Shown: positions 26,363 through 35,113 of the stretch, in pieces
Position numbering within the stretch: position 1 is the stretch's first letter
How the letters are laid out: each line of letters begins with the position of its first letter
Origin: Gammaproteobacteria bacterium
GTDB taxonomy: Bacteria; Pseudomonadota; Gammaproteobacteria; Enterobacterales; Kangiellaceae
Direction: 5' to 3'
Assembly: GCA_013373545.1 (NCBI GenBank)
Contig: JABXHQ010000018.1
Location: 1-35,113, forward strand
Length of the DNA stretch: 35,113 nt
Position numbers and translations under genes: made by a program
Notes under the pieces: generated by a model
What the model was told of the DNA's origin: nothing
The model's database searches: none
What the model saw: the letters and a program-made list of their open reading frames with translations, nothing else

Positions 26363-27541
26363 ATGTCTAATCGAGACAAGCTAGTGATTTTCGATACGAC
26401 TTTGCGCGATGGCGAGCAAAGTCCCGGTGCAACCATGTCGGTAAAAGAAAAAATCGAACTCGCTCTGCTCCTCGAACAACTCAACGTTGACGTGATTGAA
26501 GCTGGCTTTGCGATGGCGAGTGAAGGTGACTTTAAAGCCGTCAGTGAAGTTGGCAAGGTGATTAAGAATACGCGGGTGTGTTGTTTAGCGCGCGCGAAAG
26601 AGCGCGATATTGATGCTGCTGTTGCGGCTTTACTGCCAGCACCGCTTAAACGTTTGCATACCTTCATTGCAACGTCTGACATTCATATGAAATACAAACT
26701 CAATATGACGCGCAATACCGTACTCGAAACGGCCGTTCAATCGGTTCGTTATGCACGACGTTTTGTCGATGATGTTGAGTTTTCAGTAGAGGATGGTGGT
26801 CGCAGTGATCCGGATTTTTTAGCGCAAGTTATTGAGCGTGTAATTAGTGCCGGAGCGCGTACTATCAACATACCTGATACGGTTGGTTATTGTGTCCCAC
26901 ACAGTTTTGGTCAGTTTATTGGATCGATAATCGAAAAGGTCAGCAATGCCGATCAAGCCATTTTTTCCGTACATTGTCACAATGACTTGGGACTTGCCAC
27001 GGCTAACTCTTTAGCCGCTATTGAGCACGGTGCGCGTCAGGTTGAATGCACCATTAATGGCCTCGGCGAACGCGCTGGAAATGCCGCGCTCGAAGAAATT
27101 GTAATGGCGGTTAATACTCGCCAGGACTTATTTCCATTCGATATTGCGGTTGATCCACAGCATCTTGTCGCGCTGTCGAAAAAAGTGTCGCAAGTGACTG
27201 GGTTCGCGGTACAGCCGAACAAGGCCATTGTCGGTCGCAACGCTTTTGCCCATGAAGCAGGGATCCATCAGGACGGCATTTTAAAGCATCGTGAAACTTA
27301 TGAAATTATGCGCGCCGAAGATGTTGGGTGGTATGGTCAACAGATTGTGTTGGGTAAGCACTCAGGGCGCAATGCTTTTGCAACGCGAATGCGACTGTTA
27401 GGATATGAGTTCGATAGTCATCAGCAGCTCGATCAGGCGTTTGCGCAATTTAAGCAGCAAGCGGATCGAGGAGAGCGGCTTGATGATGTGTTCTTAACCT
27501 CGCTCGGTGATGCTTTACGGGTTCCAATGGCTCGCGTTTAA
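26363..27541 (+). CDS. 2-isopropylmalate synthase-type enzyme lacking the regulatory domain
   Basis: DRE-TIM aldol-type synthase of 392 residues that condenses acetyl-CoA with a 2-oxo acid. Catalytic and metal motifs are clear: [17 protein letters not shown] near the N terminus, [10 protein letters not shown], the HxH metal site in [15 protein letters not shown], and [15 protein letters not shown]. The subdomain motif [13 protein letters not shown] and [13 protein letters not shown] follow. These match LeuA better than NifV homocitrate synthase (SPGA..S rather than SPGV). Normal LeuA is about 515 residues; this protein stops where the C-terminal leucine-binding dimerisation domain would begin, and the stop is followed by a hairpin rather than a broken frame. 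It may be a leucine-insensitive LeuA, a citramalate synthase-like enzyme or another acyl-CoA condensing enzyme. No other leu genes are nearby. Confidence 0.85.
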   Translation: MSNRDKLVIFDTTLRDGEQSPGATMSVKEKIELALLLEQLNVDVIEAGFAMASEGDFKAVSEVGKVIKNTRVCCLARAKERDIDAAVAALLPAPLKRLHTFIATSDIHMKYKLNMTRNTVLETAVQSVRYARRFVDDVEFSVEDGGRSDPDFLAQVIERVISAGARTINIPDTVGYCVPHSFGQFIGSIIEKVSNADQAIFSVHCHNDLGLATANSLAAIEHGARQVECTINGLGERAGNAALEEIVMAVNTRQDLFPFDIAVDPQHLVALSKKVSQVTGFAVQPNKAIVGRNAFAHEAGIHQDGILKHRETYEIMRAEDVGWYGQQIVLGKHSGRNAFATRMRLLGYEFDSHQQLDQAFAQFKQQADRGERLDDVFLTSLGDALRVPMARV

Positions 27542-27619
27542 TACTTAAAAGAAGACATTTTTGGATTGATTTGCGTCTTGGTCTTGGCTGAGCTTTGCGG
27601 TACTATGGCCAAGCTTGAG

Positions 27620-27650
27620 CGCCGCTACTTGATGAACCAATAGCGGCGTT
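27620..27650 (+). terminator. Possible terminator of the leuA-like gene
   Basis: Perfect eight-base GC-rich stem CGCCGCTA (27620-27627) / TAGCGGCG (27641-27648) with a 13-base loop and only TTT then mixed bases after it. It is placed 80 bases after the stop and 41 before the next start. Strength is uncertain. Confidence 0.45.
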
Positions 27651-27688
27651 TGAGTGTTTGTTGAATCGAGTGGCGAAACGGTGATGAA

Positions 27689-28570
27689 GTGTCTTTAGCT
27701 TATGAGCATTTAACCGCAATGGGGCTAACCCCTTGGGTTTTACGCGATGAATATTGTGAGTCAACGACGGCCGTCGCAACCGAGCCCGCAGCCGCGATGC
27801 GTCCTGCTGACGCTGCTCCTCGCGCCGCTGCGCCGCAAGCCGCAGAACGAAATCGATTAGCGAACGAGCGTCACACACCCACTGAGAATCTTGCTAAAGT
27901 CGAGCATCCTCCGCAAACAGAGCACCTTTCCACCACCGAGAGTGTTATCGCCACTACGGAGTTAACTGATGGGGCGAAGCAACCGGCCGAAGCACCAGCC
28001 CACGCTCACCCACCGAGTCAAACTGAGGTAACCGCGCCAACACCAGCGCAAGCCGCCGAATCGCTGCGTGGCTACTTGGTGTTACCGAGCCAAAAACGCT
28101 GGATAGAAGGTGAGCTATTAATTGTTTGTCGGCACCAAGCAGGGCAGCCTGCTGAGTCGTTTTGGTTGCGCGGACAACCGTCGAAAACCTTGCGTAATTT
28201 GGTTAATGGCTTAAGTTATTGTTGCGAGCAAGCGGTGTCACCGAAATGGCTCAATCGCGTTAACTTTGCCCAACTGGCTGCGACAGCGTTGAGTGAGCAG
28301 ACGCAAGATACGGCAACGGTTTTAGCCAAGGTTAAGCCCCGAGCAATTTTGGTTTTGGGAGCGCACACGGCTAACCTACTCACGGATCAAGAAAACGAAA
28401 TGAGTCAATGGCAGCTAAAAAACTGGCAAACGCCAGAGGGCATTCCGTTTGTCGTTACCTATCATCCTTACGAAATCTTTCAATCACCTTTGTTAAAGCG
28501 TCAGGTCTATCAAGATTTGCAGCGCCTTAGTCATTTGCTAATGGATCATGCTGAGCACGCGACAAGCTAA
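27689..28570 (+). CDS. holD: DNA polymerase III psi subunit-like protein with UDG-like C-terminal domain
   Basis: Protein of 293 residues with GTG start at 27689. The N-terminal YEHLTAMGLTPWVLRDE matches the E. coli psi peptide LQQLGITQWSLRRP, which binds the DnaX clamp loader. Residues about 22-125 are a low-complexity Ala/Pro/Glu/Thr linker. Residues about 125-290 form a globular domain containing PRAILVLGAHTANLL and FVVTYHPYEIFQ then LLKRQVYQDLQRL, resembling uracil-DNA glycosylase strands but lacking the catalytic GExPG motif. It overlaps rimI by 23 bases, the same order as holD-rimI in E. coli. E. coli psi is only 137 residues; larger psi proteins of this layout occur in Pseudomonas. A bridge from DnaX to chi and SSB is the inferred role. 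Confidence 0.75.
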   Translation: MSLAYEHLTAMGLTPWVLRDEYCESTTAVATEPAAAMRPADAAPRAAAPQAAERNRLANERHTPTENLAKVEHPPQTEHLSTTESVIATTELTDGAKQPAEAPAHAHPPSQTEVTAPTPAQAAESLRGYLVLPSQKRWIEGELLIVCRHQAGQPAESFWLRGQPSKTLRNLVNGLSYCCEQAVSPKWLNRVNFAQLAATALSEQTQDTATVLAKVKPRAILVLGAHTANLLTDQENEMSQWQLKNWQTPEGIPFVVTYHPYEIFQSPLLKRQVYQDLQRLSHLLMDHAEHATS

Positions 28571-29003
28571 AGTTGCCGATTTACCCACGATTGTGGCGAA
28601 TGAGCAGGCGGCTTACCCATTTCCGTGGAGTGAGGCAATGCTGCGCGATAGCTTGAGTAGTCAGTATTTATTTTGGGCGGTGTGCAGCGCGGAGCAGCAA
28701 CTAGTGGGGCATTTGATAGCGCAGCCGGTGTTAGACGAATGCCATTTACTAAATGTTTGTTTGCATCCTAAGGTGCAAGGTAATGGTTATGGTCGTGCGC
28801 TGCTTGAACAGTGGTTGCAATGGTCGCAAAGTGCTGGGTGTACTCACCTTTGGTTGGAAGTACGGCAATCCAATATCGTTGCTGAGCGACTCTATCGATC
28901 GCTCGGATTCCAGCGCCAAGCGCTGCGCAAAAATTATTATCAAGCCGGGCCGCTGCGAGAAGATGGCTGGGTGATGAGCAAGCACCTCGATGCGGTTATT
29001 TAA
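28548..29003 (+). CDS. rimI: Ribosomal protein bS18 alanine N-acetyltransferase
   Basis: GNAT enzyme of 151 residues that acetylates the N-terminal alanine of ribosomal protein S18. It shows the RimI pattern AYPFPWSEAMLRDSL, the acetyl-CoA loop VQGNGYGRALLEQWL at about 80-94, and the C-terminal ERLYRSLGFQRQALRKNYY, in which the tyrosine and glutamate region is conserved in the family. The ATG lies within the end of the psi-like gene (23-base overlap), so expression is coupled. The neighbourhood holD-rimI-prfC is conserved in gammaproteobacteria. Confidence 0.93.
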   Translation: MLSTRQAKVADLPTIVANEQAAYPFPWSEAMLRDSLSSQYLFWAVCSAEQQLVGHLIAQPVLDECHLLNVCLHPKVQGNGYGRALLEQWLQWSQSAGCTHLWLEVRQSNIVAERLYRSLGFQRQALRKNYYQAGPLREDGWVMSKHLDAVI

Positions 29004-29072
29004 TTCGGTAGTCGCTCGATAATATTGTATAATCGCCGGTTTCCAATCAAGTCCGCTGTTTTTGAGTATTTT

Positions 29073-30653
29073 ATGGCCAATCAACACCAAGAAATCGCTA
29101 AGCGTCGCACCTTTGCGATCATTTCGCATCCTGATGCCGGTAAAACCACTATTACCGAAAAGTTGTTGCTGCATGGAAAATTAATTCAGGAAGCGGGGAC
29201 CGTTAAAGGCCGTAAAGCTTCAAAACATGCAACCTCTGACTGGATGGAGCTTGAAAAGCAACGCGGAATATCGGTCACAACGTCAGTGATGCAGTTTCCC
29301 TACAATGAGCGTGTGGTTAACTTACTGGATACCCCTGGGCATGAAGACTTTTCGGAAGATACTTATCGTACTTTGACCGCAGTCGACTCGGCCTTGATGG
29401 TTATAGACTCCAGTAAAGGGGTTGAAGATCGGACGATTAAATTAATGGAGGTTTGTCGCTTGCGCGATACCCCAATCGTTACCTTCATGAATAAGTTAGA
29501 CCGCGATATTCGTGATCCTATTGAGTTACTTGATGAAGTTGAAGATGTTTTGAAAATTCATTGTGCGCCGGTGACCTGGCCGATAGGCATGGGTAAGTCG
29601 TTCAAAGGCGTCTATCATCTCCTCGACGATAAAATATATCTTTATCAAACTGGAATGGGACACACCATTCAAGAAGAGCGCGTGATTGATGGTCTCGATA
29701 ATCCTGAGGCAGAAGCCGCGTTAGGAGGATTGCTCGGTGATTTGAAAGATGAACTTGAATTAGTGCTCGGAGCGAGCCATGAGTTTAATCTGGAAGAGTT
29801 TTTAGCTGGGCGTCTTACCCCCGTCTTTTTTGGTACGGCCTTGGGTAATTTTGGCGTGTCGCAAATGTTAGACAAGTTTGTCGAGTGGGCACCAGCACCC
29901 ATGCCTCGAGCAACGCACACACGCGAAGTGGATGCACAAGAAGAAAAGTTCACCGGTTTCGTATTTAAAATCCAAGCCAATATGGATCCACAGCATCGTG
30001 ACCGCATTGCGTTTATGCGCATCTGTAGTGGTCGTTATCAAAAAGGCATGAAGATGCATCATGTGCGGTTAAAGCGCGATCAGCAAATATCCAACGCGGT
30101 GAATTTTATCGCCGGTGATCGTGAGCATCTTGAGGAAGCCTTTGCTGGTGACATTATTGGTTTGCACAATCATGGAAACTTACAAATTGGTGATACCTTT
30201 ACTCAAGGTGAGGATTTAAAATTCACCGGGATCCCAAATTTTGCTCCGGAACTATTTCGACGTGTGCGGTTAAAAGATCCGCTTAAAAATAAAGCACTAC
30301 AAAAAGGCTTGATTCAGCTATCGGAAGAAGGGGCTACGCAAGTTTTTCGACCGCTACACTCGAATGATTTAATCTTGGGTGCCGTGGGTGTTTTGCAGTT
30401 TGATGTGGTGGCCCATCGGTTAAAAACCGAATACAAAGTAGAGTGTATTTATGAAGCCGTCTCCGTTGCGACCGCGCGTTGGGTTGATTGCGCAGACGAG
30501 AAGATACTAGAGAAACTGAAAAATAAAGCTGGCGATAACCTTGCGTTGGATGGTGGGGATAATCTAACCTATTTAGCACCGACAATGGTTAACCTTAATT
30601 TAACTCAAGAGCGCTTCCCTGAAGTGGAGTTTTTTGAAACCCGTGAACACTAA
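29073..30653 (+). CDS. prfC: Peptide chain release factor 3
   Basis: GTPase of 526 residues that recycles RF1/RF2 from the ribosome after termination. I place the start at ATG 29073 ([17 protein letters not shown]) because it matches the family N terminus; the frame is open back to 29025 without a better start. The G motifs are SHPDAGKTT (18-26, G1), [14 protein letters not shown] (G3) and NKLDRD (G4). RF3-specific stretches such as [20 protein letters not shown] and [15 protein letters not shown] are present. A TATAAT at 29028-29033 may provide its own promoter within the short gap after rimI. Its end overlaps the tatD-like gene. Confidence 0.97.
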   Translation: MANQHQEIAKRRTFAIISHPDAGKTTITEKLLLHGKLIQEAGTVKGRKASKHATSDWMELEKQRGISVTTSVMQFPYNERVVNLLDTPGHEDFSEDTYRTLTAVDSALMVIDSSKGVEDRTIKLMEVCRLRDTPIVTFMNKLDRDIRDPIELLDEVEDVLKIHCAPVTWPIGMGKSFKGVYHLLDDKIYLYQTGMGHTIQEERVIDGLDNPEAEAALGGLLGDLKDELELVLGASHEFNLEEFLAGRLTPVFFGTALGNFGVSQMLDKFVEWAPAPMPRATHTREVDAQEEKFTGFVFKIQANMDPQHRDRIAFMRICSGRYQKGMKMHHVRLKRDQQISNAVNFIAGDREHLEEAFAGDIIGLHNHGNLQIGDTFTQGEDLKFTGIPNFAPELFRRVRLKDPLKNKALQKGLIQLSEEGATQVFRPLHSNDLILGAVGVLQFDVVAHRLKTEYKVECIYEAVSVATARWVDCADEKILEKLKNKAGDNLALDGGDNLTYLAPTMVNLNLTQERFPEVEFFETREH

Positions 30654-31428
30654 AAATAATAAAATCGAGTTGATCGACACGCATTGCCACTTAGACTTTC
30701 CTGAGTTTGACGTTGACCGTAAAAAGCTAGTTTCCGTTGTGCGTGAACATGGTGTCACGGACATCATTATTCCCGGGGTTAAGCGTTCGGGTTGGCGTTT
30801 CATTCGTCAGCTTAGTGCCTTGATGGAAGGTGTCCACAGCGCCCTGGGACTACATCCAATGTTTGTTCATGAGCATAGTGAACAACATCTGCATGACTTA
30901 GAGTTAGCGCTATCGGTGGGACCTTTAGTAGCCGTTGGTGAAATCGGCTTAGACTTTCAAGAAGGACGCGCTGATCAAGCATTGCAAGAGAAGTTTTTTC
31001 ATCACCAATTGCATATGGCTAAGGATGCCAACCTACCGGTCATTATCCACTCGCGCCGTGCTCATGAAGACGTTTTAAAGCAACTGCGAATGCTTAACTT
31101 TCAAAATGGCGGGGTCATTCATGCTTACAATGGTGATTTGAATCAGGCTAAACGTTATGAGCAACACGGTTTTAAACTCGGTATTGGTGGTGCGATTACG
31201 TTTCATCGTGCAGTAAAAATTCGAGCAATGGTGCAAGAATTACCGCTGCAGCAAATTGTGATGGAAACGGATGCTCCCGATATGGCACCGGCCACTTGTA
31301 AAGGTCCACGCAACACGCCAGTTCATATTTTTGATAATTTTAAATCCTTGTGTAGTTTACGCCAAGAATCCGCGCTGGAAATTGCAACTCAAACCACATT
31401 AAATGCTCGTTCAGTATTTCGACTGTAA
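30634..31428 (+). CDS. TatD-family metal-dependent hydrolase (YjjV-like)
   Basis: TIM-barrel nuclease/hydrolase of about 260 residues. The metal ligands are seen in [44 protein letters not shown] and METDAPDM. TatD-family proteins act as 3'-5' exonucleases or D-aminoacyl-related hydrolases; position next to prfC suggests YjjV, which lies near prfC in E. coli. The start is either TTG at 30634, four bases after GGAG, or GTG at 30643; both overlap the end of prfC. A terminator with a T tract follows the stop. Confidence 0.9.
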   Translation: MKPVNTKNNKIELIDTHCHLDFPEFDVDRKKLVSVVREHGVTDIIIPGVKRSGWRFIRQLSALMEGVHSALGLHPMFVHEHSEQHLHDLELALSVGPLVAVGEIGLDFQEGRADQALQEKFFHHQLHMAKDANLPVIIHSRRAHEDVLKQLRMLNFQNGGVIHAYNGDLNQAKRYEQHGFKLGIGGAITFHRAVKIRAMVQELPLQQIVMETDAPDMAPATCKGPRNTPVHIFDNFKSLCSLRQESALEIATQTTLNARSVFRL

Positions 31429-31438
31429 TCTAGGCTTA

Positions 31439-31490
31439 AGCCATTTAATGTGAACCGGCGCACTGATTACTCGACATTAATGGCTTTTTT
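31439..31490 (+). terminator. Terminator after the tatD-like gene
   Basis: Arms AGCCATTTAATGT (31439-31451) and ACATTAATGGCT (31474-31485), with one bulged T and a 22-base loop, followed by T run 31485-31490. It closes the holD-rimI-prfC-tatD transcript. Confidence 0.8.
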
Positions 31491-31560
31491 AAACACAATT
31501 TCGTAGGATGAGGCTATAGTATCCATCGAGTGTTATTTCGACTAACTGAGCATCTTACAT

Positions 31561-33321
31561 ATGAGCAACGATAAACGAGTTTTAACCATCAACTTTTTGC
31601 AAGCCATGCTTGATGATGGTTTGATCAGCTCGGATACTTTCGACAAGCTCCGCGTTAAATTGCGTTCCCTTGCCGCCGACAAACACCCGATTGAAGGGGT
31701 GGCGCCGTTTAAGCTAAAACATCATAGCGATAACAAAACGCTGCTCGATGATGAGTTTCTAGCTCAATGGTATGCGCCGAAGTGTGGCATGGAATATGTT
31801 GAACTGGATCCTTTGAAACTCGATGTGGATGCCATTACGGCGGTTATGTCGAAAGCCTTCGCACAGCGTCATAACATTATTGCTTATGCCGTCGATGCCA
31901 ATAAAGTGGTGGTGGCGACCGCTGAACCGGAAGTAACCGCTTGGGTATCGGGATTAGAGCATATATTGCGTAAAGAAGTGCGCCGAGTGTTTGCCAGTCC
32001 CGTTGCCATTCGGCGTTTTCAGCAAGAGTTTTATGCGCTGTCGCATTCAATTAAAGGAGCGGCCAGCGAAAAGTACCAAGACTTAGGTACCGGAAATCTT
32101 GAAGCCTTAGTTGAGCTGGGTAAAGCTGGAGATGTGGATGCCAATGATCAACATATCGTGCAAATTGTTGATTGGTTACTGCAATATGCTTATTCCCAAA
32201 GGGCCAGTGATATTCACGTAGAGCCGCGCCGAGAGAAAGGCAATGTACGGTTTCGTATTGATGGTGTGTTACATAAAGTGTACGAGTTTCCCGCCGGCAT
32301 CACTAATGCTGTGTTAGCGCGTTTTAAGATTATGGGGCGAATGGATGTCGCAGAGCGACGCAAGCCACAAGACGGCCGGATTAAAACTAAAGCGACCGAT
32401 GGTCAAGAAGTCGAGTTGCGGGTGTCGACGCTGCCGACCGCATTTGGTGAGAAGTTAGTGGCGCGTATTTTTGATCCGGGCGTATTAAAGCGCGATTTTA
32501 GTTCCCTCGGCCTCGATGCGAATGTGGAGAAAAAATGGCTTTCAATGGTGGGGCAACCAAATGGTATCGTGCTGGTAACAGGACCGACCGGAAGCGGTAA
32601 AACCACAACTTTGTATACCACTTTAAAATTGTTGGCGCGGCCGGAAGTCAATGTCTGTACCGTTGAAGATCCCATCGAAATGATCGATCCTAAGTTAAAC
32701 CAAATGCAGGTGCATCATGATATCGATGTTGACTTTGCATCCGGGATCCGCGCATTACTTCGACAAGATCCCGATATCATTATGATTGGTGAAATTCGTG
32801 ATAAAGAAACTGCTGATATGGCGGTTCAAGCATCGCTCACCGGTCACTTGGTCATTTCGACACTGCATACCAATGATGCCTCTTCAGCCATTACGCGCTT
32901 GATTGACTTGGGTGTCGAACCCTTTTTGGTCAATGCAACTTTGCTGGGTGTCATGGCGCAGCGTTTAGTGCGCACCTTGTGTCCTGATTGCAAACAACCT
33001 CAGGCCGTAGACAGTAAAGCTTGGCAAACTTTGATAGCACCGTTTCCTTTAAGTGAGCCGAAACAAGTGTACACTCCAGTGGGCTGTCGCATGTGTCGTG
33101 GAACAGGTTACTTAGGCCGGCAAGGAATTTACGAATTATTGAACGTTAACAGTAATGTAAAAAAATTGATTCACAGTAAATGCGATGTTGGACCGATCCG
33201 CGAGCAAGGACTCAAAGATGGTATGAATTTATTACGCATTAGCGGTGCGATGAAAGTTGCGCAAGGATTTACCACCATAGAAGAAGTGTTACGAGTTGCG
33301 TCGCCGGAGATGGAATCTTAA
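31561..33321 (+). CDS. GspE/PilB-family secretion or pilus ATPase, orphan
   Basis: Hexameric ATPase of 586 residues of the type II secretion/type IV pilus assembly class. Residues about 1-160 form a T2SSE_N/MshEN-like domain, with hydrophobic repeat VAPFKLK and AQRHNIIAYAVDANKVVVATAEP. The core has SDIHVEPRREKGNVRFRIDG, Walker A GPTGSGKTTT at 341-350, the Asp box EDPIEM, Walker B PDIIMIGEIRD and the His box TGHLVISTLHTND. A tetracysteine zinc site CPDC (474-477) / CRMC (509-512) marks it as an assembly ATPase (GspE/PilB) rather than PilT. No gspF/pilC, gspD or pilin gene lies nearby, so its system is elsewhere. TATAGT at 31515-31520 may be its -10. Confidence 0.93.
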   Translation: MSNDKRVLTINFLQAMLDDGLISSDTFDKLRVKLRSLAADKHPIEGVAPFKLKHHSDNKTLLDDEFLAQWYAPKCGMEYVELDPLKLDVDAITAVMSKAFAQRHNIIAYAVDANKVVVATAEPEVTAWVSGLEHILRKEVRRVFASPVAIRRFQQEFYALSHSIKGAASEKYQDLGTGNLEALVELGKAGDVDANDQHIVQIVDWLLQYAYSQRASDIHVEPRREKGNVRFRIDGVLHKVYEFPAGITNAVLARFKIMGRMDVAERRKPQDGRIKTKATDGQEVELRVSTLPTAFGEKLVARIFDPGVLKRDFSSLGLDANVEKKWLSMVGQPNGIVLVTGPTGSGKTTTLYTTLKLLARPEVNVCTVEDPIEMIDPKLNQMQVHHDIDVDFASGIRALLRQDPDIIMIGEIRDKETADMAVQASLTGHLVISTLHTNDASSAITRLIDLGVEPFLVNATLLGVMAQRLVRTLCPDCKQPQAVDSKAWQTLIAPFPLSEPKQVYTPVGCRMCRGTGYLGRQGIYELLNVNSNVKKLIHSKCDVGPIREQGLKDGMNLLRISGAMKVAQGFTTIEEVLRVASPEMES

Positions 33322-33338
33322 TTCGAGGAGAAGGTAGT

Positions 33339-33809
33339 ATGAAACAACTTTCAGTGCTTAGCTCACTATTTATTATTATGATGTTAGCATCGTGTAATGA
33401 TACTCAATCAACGATAGCGGCAACGTCAGCTGCAAATGAAAAACTTCCGGCAGAACCAGTCGCCGCAGGCTTAGAGACTTTGCAGCAAAAGCAAGCGTAT
33501 GCCAAAACGCTTTATCGCGAAGTGACTGATTTGATCAACCCGCAATCGTGCTCGAGTAATCAAGACTGTGCGCTGGTTGCTATTGGACATAAACCATGCG
33601 GCGGGCCTGATGAGTATCGCGTTTACTCGAAAAAGGGCAGTGATGAAGGTGCGTTATTGGCCAAAGCCGATTTGCATCGCGCTTTAATTAAGACCATTCA
33701 AAGTGAACAGAAGTTAGTCGGAATTTGTATGGTGACGCCAAAGCCGCTAACCCACTGCGCGGCTAATCGATGTCAAATTGATCACAATGCGAGCGCATCT
33801 GATATATAA
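33339..33809 (+). CDS. Cysteine-rich periplasmic lipoprotein of unknown function
   Basis: Protein of 156 residues with lipobox MLASC (lipidated C19) and Asn at +2. After a disordered Ala/Glu-rich stretch (20-55) the globular part holds six further cysteines, in CSSNQDC, HKPCGG, GICM, THC and NRC. The even number in an exported protein suggests three disulfides. The pattern CSSNQDCALVAIGHKPCGGP followed by YRVYS is one I recall in small hypothetical bacterial lipoproteins, but I know no function. The ribosome site AGGAGAAGG is strong. It starts 17 bases after the ATPase gene, so they may be co-transcribed, and it is followed by a terminator. Confidence 0.8.
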   Translation: MKQLSVLSSLFIIMMLASCNDTQSTIAATSAANEKLPAEPVAAGLETLQQKQAYAKTLYREVTDLINPQSCSSNQDCALVAIGHKPCGGPDEYRVYSKKGSDEGALLAKADLHRALIKTIQSEQKLVGICMVTPKPLTHCAANRCQIDHNASASDI

Positions 33810-33825
33810 AAATTAATTATAAATC

Positions 33826-33865
33826 AAAGGCTTTTTAAGAATTTTTGCGATTTTAAAAAGCCTTT
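33826..33865. terminator. Terminator after the lipoprotein gene
   Basis: Perfect 13-base stem AAAGGCTTTTTAA (33826-33838) / TTAAAAAGCCTTT (33853-33865) with a 14-base loop. The T run lies within the right arm's end (CCTTTATT), so it is moderate as a terminator. Confidence 0.65.
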
Positions 33866-33916
33866 ATTGTTTGCTTCAACTCCTTTATTTAACCGATTGT
33901 TTTGCAAAAAAAAATT

Positions 33917-33951
33917 TCTCATCTACGCTTATCATGAGATTAGTATGAGAT
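33917..33951. repeat. ATGAGAT repeats upstream of the porin
   Basis: Direct repeats ATGAGAT at 33934-33940 and 33945-33951, 11 bases apart (one helical turn), with an inverted copy TCTCAT at 33917-33922. The second overlaps GATAAT (33949-33954), a possible -10. This is a candidate operator for porin regulation; no known regulator is recognised. Confidence 0.45.
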
Positions 33952-33991
33952 AATGTGGGAAACAACCACCAAAAATTAAAGGAGCTATAGC

Positions 33992-35113
33992 ATGTCTGCT
34001 AAATTTCCCTTTTCTCGAGCCGCAGGCGCCCGGTTAATCGCCGGAAGTCTATTAGTGTGCTCATCTCTCTCCTGGGCTGATGTTCAAATTCAAGGGTTCG
34101 CTAATATCATTGCGGGCACCTCGGGTGACGATAGCGAAGTCTTGCGAGGGTATGATGGCGACATTGGTTTCAAGAGAGATTCACTTTTCGGCGTTCAGTT
34201 TACGAGTGACTTAAGCGATGGCCTCTCGGCTACTGTGCAAATGGTCGCGCGCGCTCGTGATGATTGGGATGCTGAGTTTACTTGGGCTTACCTAAACTAC
34301 GAACTGTCGGATCAATCATCGTTTCAGTTTGGTCGTATTCGGGTTCCGTTTTATAAGTACTCAGAATTTTTAGAAGTGGGCTATGCGTACCATTGGATCA
34401 CGCCGCCTAACTCGGTCTACGATTTACCGCTTAATAACCAAGAGGGTATTTCCTACAACTACAACGGAACCGTAGGCAGCTTCGATAGCTCCTTTCAGTT
34501 CTCGCTGGGTCGCATTAGCGAAACCATGCCGTTTGAAGTTGATCCTGCGCTCGATGTGTTTGATGGCGAAGTGGACGGTTTTGATCGTCGCCAAGCCGAC
34601 GGTCGTAACAACACCAGTATCGTATGGTCATTAACTGACTTTACTTGGTCGTTCCGAGTCGGTTACACCTTGTGTCCGGATTGTAATCTGGGTTTACCCA
34701 CAGACGATCTGGCGCAGCTGGTAGCTCAGCAAGCACCAATGTTCCTAGATGCCATGTTGGCGGTTGAGGATGACGTGAGTTTTGCCAACATTGGGATCCG
34801 ATATTCGGGTGAAAGTTGGTTTACTGAAGTTGAATACGCTCGCTTCTCTGGTGAAGATAGTTTTATTCCCGAGAACACCGACTCTGCGTACATCACTATC
34901 GGTTTCAATACCGATACGTCAGTCTTCCATATCACCTATGAGATTGAAGATGCCGATCCGCGTGAAGTTGCTGAGATCACCGGTGGTGCAGCTATTCCTG
35001 TGCAACTAGAGCAGTCAATTGCAGGGATTGCGGGGGCGTTTGCGGAAGACTCTGAAACCATCACGTTTGGGTGGCGCTACGACTTTCATCGTTCAGCAGC
35101 ATTTAAGTTGGAC
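33992..35113 (+). CDS. Outer-membrane porin, 3' end cut by window
   Basis: Open frame of 374 codons from ATG 33992 to the last base of the window, with no stop. The ribosome site GGAG lies eight bases upstream. A signal peptide, about 1-29, ends SSLSWA before DVQIQGFANII, the first beta strand. The rest has alternating strands and acidic turns typical of a porin barrel (DGDIGFKRDSLFGVQF, ATVQMVARARDD, AEFTWAYLNYELSDQSSFQF), with the FGRIRVPFYKYSEF motif common in long-chain/phosphate-type marine porins (Porin_4/OprP-like). The mature protein is acidic. One CPDC pair occurs mid-protein, unusual for a porin. It likely allows passive uptake; the substrate is unknown. Confidence 0.85.
   Translation, partial: MSAKFPFSRAAGARLIAGSLLVCSSLSWADVQIQGFANIIAGTSGDDSEVLRGYDGDIGFKRDSLFGVQFTSDLSDGLSATVQMVARARDDWDAEFTWAYLNYELSDQSSFQFGRIRVPFYKYSEFLEVGYAYHWITPPNSVYDLPLNNQEGISYNYNGTVGSFDSSFQFSLGRISETMPFEVDPALDVFDGEVDGFDRRQADGRNNTSIVWSLTDFTWSFRVGYTLCPDCNLGLPTDDLAQLVAQQAPMFLDAMLAVEDDVSFANIGIRYSGESWFTEVEYARFSGEDSFIPENTDSAYITIGFNTDTSVFHITYEIEDADPREVAEITGGAAIPVQLEQSIAGIAGAFAEDSETITFGWRYDFHRSAAFKLD

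Overview
The window is chromosomal DNA from a gammaproteobacterium with moderate GC, probably a free-living, flagellated, aerobic marine-type relative of the Oceanospirillales/Kangiella/Alteromonadales. This rests on gene content: arginine succinyltransferase (AstA), a divergent tesA / ybbA-ybbP block, a PsrA-type regulator next to FadE, RlmKL, quinone-linked PyrD, an AlgP-like lysine-rich protein, and a holD-rimI-prfC-tatD cluster as in E. coli. Nearly all genes are housekeeping or core metabolism. I see no phage, insertion sequence, integrase, CRISPR array or defence island.

Layout. 1-1752: the end of a small protein, then a multi-TM chemoreceptor. 1773-5140: a double-cupin gene and astA on the minus strand, facing away from an ArgD/AstC aminotransferase, with ArgR-box-like sequences between them. 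5178-9052: tesA (minus) divergent from ybbA-ybbP (plus). 9053-12100: topA with a structured upstream region, a perfect -10 and a strong terminator. 12145-14601: pyrD, a GNAT acetyltransferase and an HDAC-family deacetylase. 14668-16980: initiator tRNA (minus) divergent from rlmKL, with overlapping promoters. 17032-18604: an AlgP/histone-H1-like gene, a glutaredoxin-like gene and a small helical protein with a CheZ-like DxxxQ motif. 18705-21957: psrA-like regulator and fadE behind a promoter with a PsrA-type operator. 22014-24515: a REC-REC-PAS-GGDEF-EAL protein. 24669-26217: an OmpA-like lipoprotein and a voltage-gated-type K+ channel with a C-terminal zinc ribbon. 26315-27648: a short LeuA-type synthase behind a hairpin that buries its ribosome binding site. 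27689-31490: a psi-like (HolD) protein, rimI, prfC and tatD. 31561-33869: an orphan GspE/PilB ATPase and a cysteine-rich lipoprotein. 33992-end: the first 374 codons of an outer-membrane porin, cut by the window edge.

How the genes work together. Arginine catabolism (AstA plus aminotransferase) appears to be under ArgR control. Fatty-acid beta-oxidation (PsrA-like/FadE) looks autoregulated by acyl-derived signals. The chemoreceptor, the CheZ-like protein and the c-di-GMP enzyme suggest motility or attachment control, but they are not in one operon. The most useful leads are the CheZ-like small protein, the extended psi-like subunit, the truncated LeuA with its possible translational switch, the U1-U72 initiator tRNA and the topA upstream hairpin. 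I did not find a convincing new multi-gene system.
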